Position numbers and translations under genes: made by a program. Below are positions 6,074 through 6,369 of a DNA stretch of 6,369 nt, piece by piece. The DNA lies in contig CAKUDW010000120.1 of the NCBI GenBank assembly GCA_934645275.1, positions 1 to 6,369 on the forward strand, in the 5' to 3' direction. This DNA comes from an uncultured Clostridia bacterium. Lineage in GTDB: Bacteria; Bacillota_A; Clostridia; Christensenellales; Aristaeellaceae. Below the pieces are notes generated by a model. It was not told where the DNA came from, did no database searches, and saw only the letters and a program-made list of their open reading frames with translations. Every line of letters starts with the position of its first letter. The first letter of the stretch is position 1.

Positions 6074-6369
6074 ATGCGACTGAATGTGACCGGTCTGACC
6101 TATGCCTATAGCGCACATCGGAACGCCATTTCGGACGTGTGCCTGTCGGTGGAAGGGGGCGAATTCGTCGGCCTGATCGGCCCTAACGGCAGCGGCAAAT
6201 CCACCGTGCTGAAGAATATCTATCGCGGACTGACGCCCGATCGCGGCAATATTCTGCTGGACGGCGAAGATTTGCTGAAAATGCCGTTTCGCAAATCTGC
6301 ACTGAAGCTGGCCGTGGTTGGGCAAGAAAATGAAGTTCCCTTCGATTTCACGGTAGAGGAAATCGTGGC
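6074..6369 (+). CDS. ABC transporter ATP-binding protein, FecE/BtuD type (3' end outside window)
   Basis: The first 98 residues of the cytoplasmic ATPase partner of the permease are present. Visible motifs are an aromatic A-loop (TYAY, Y10/Y12), Walker A GPNGSGKST with K42 binding the phosphates, and the Q-loop Q84 in VVGQENEVPFDFTVEEIV. The ABC signature, Walker B and H-loop are beyond the window. The Q-loop flank (PFDFTVEEIV) is the form found in iron-chelate/cobalamin importers. ATG 6074 is chosen because it puts Walker A at the usual distance of about 35 residues. An in-frame GTG at 6050, overlapping the permease gene, is a possible alternative. The nearest purine-rich ribosome site (AAGGAAA, 6054-6060) is rather far from 6074, so translational coupling to the permease is plausible. 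Confidence 0.93.
   Translation, partial: MRLNVTGLTYAYSAHRNAISDVCLSVEGGEFVGLIGPNGSGKSTVLKNIYRGLTPDRGNILLDGEDLLKMPFRKSALKLAVVGQENEVPFDFTVEEIV

Noticed and set aside
1..6369. CRISPR array, insertion sequence, tRNA or rRNA
   Set aside because: No regularly spaced repeats, transposase motifs, terminal inverted repeats or tRNA/rRNA signatures were seen on either strand.

Overview
The window looks like a piece of a moderately GC-rich Bacillota (Clostridia-like) chromosome. The signs are strong AGGAGG-type ribosome binding sites, a near-consensus sigma-A promoter, a YezD/DUF2292 small protein, a Cof-type HAD phosphatase, and intrinsic terminators ending in T-runs. No phage, transposon or CRISPR signature is visible. 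The genus cannot be named from the sequence alone.

Layout: bases 1-3374 (minus strand) are one uninterrupted reading frame. It encodes a complete GH77 4-alpha-glucanotransferase (MalQ) fused head-to-tail to a GT35 glycogen/maltodextrin phosphorylase (GlgP). The gene runs off the left edge just after the PLP-lysine motif, so about 1124 residues are visible of a likely total near 1270-1290. It has its own promoter (TTGTCA-N17-TATAAT) and an AGGAGG site. Bases 3375-3799 form a divergent intergenic region. Besides that promoter it holds, rightward, an extended -10 motif followed by a roughly 200-nt GC-rich segment. That segment can fold into a long, nested, irregular stem with two inner hairpins and ends in a T-run; it is a candidate structured RNA. 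Next come a Cof-type HAD phosphatase (3800-4627, plus), a 49-residue GTG-started YezD-family protein (4734-4883, plus) with its own promoter, and a strong intrinsic terminator (4902-4950). Then follow a FecCD/BtuC-type ABC permease (4996-6066, plus) and the start of its ATPase (6074 to the right edge).

How the parts work together: the fusion enzyme joins the two steps of maltodextrin/glycogen breakdown. Disproportionation by MalQ makes chains long enough for phosphorolysis by GlgP to glucose-1-phosphate. The HAD phosphatase may act on a sugar phosphate, but nothing fixes its substrate. The right end is part of an importer for an iron-chelate, heme or cobalamin-like ligand. Its binding-protein gene is not in the window. 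This transport operon begins only 45 nt after a terminator and has no obvious promoter of its own.
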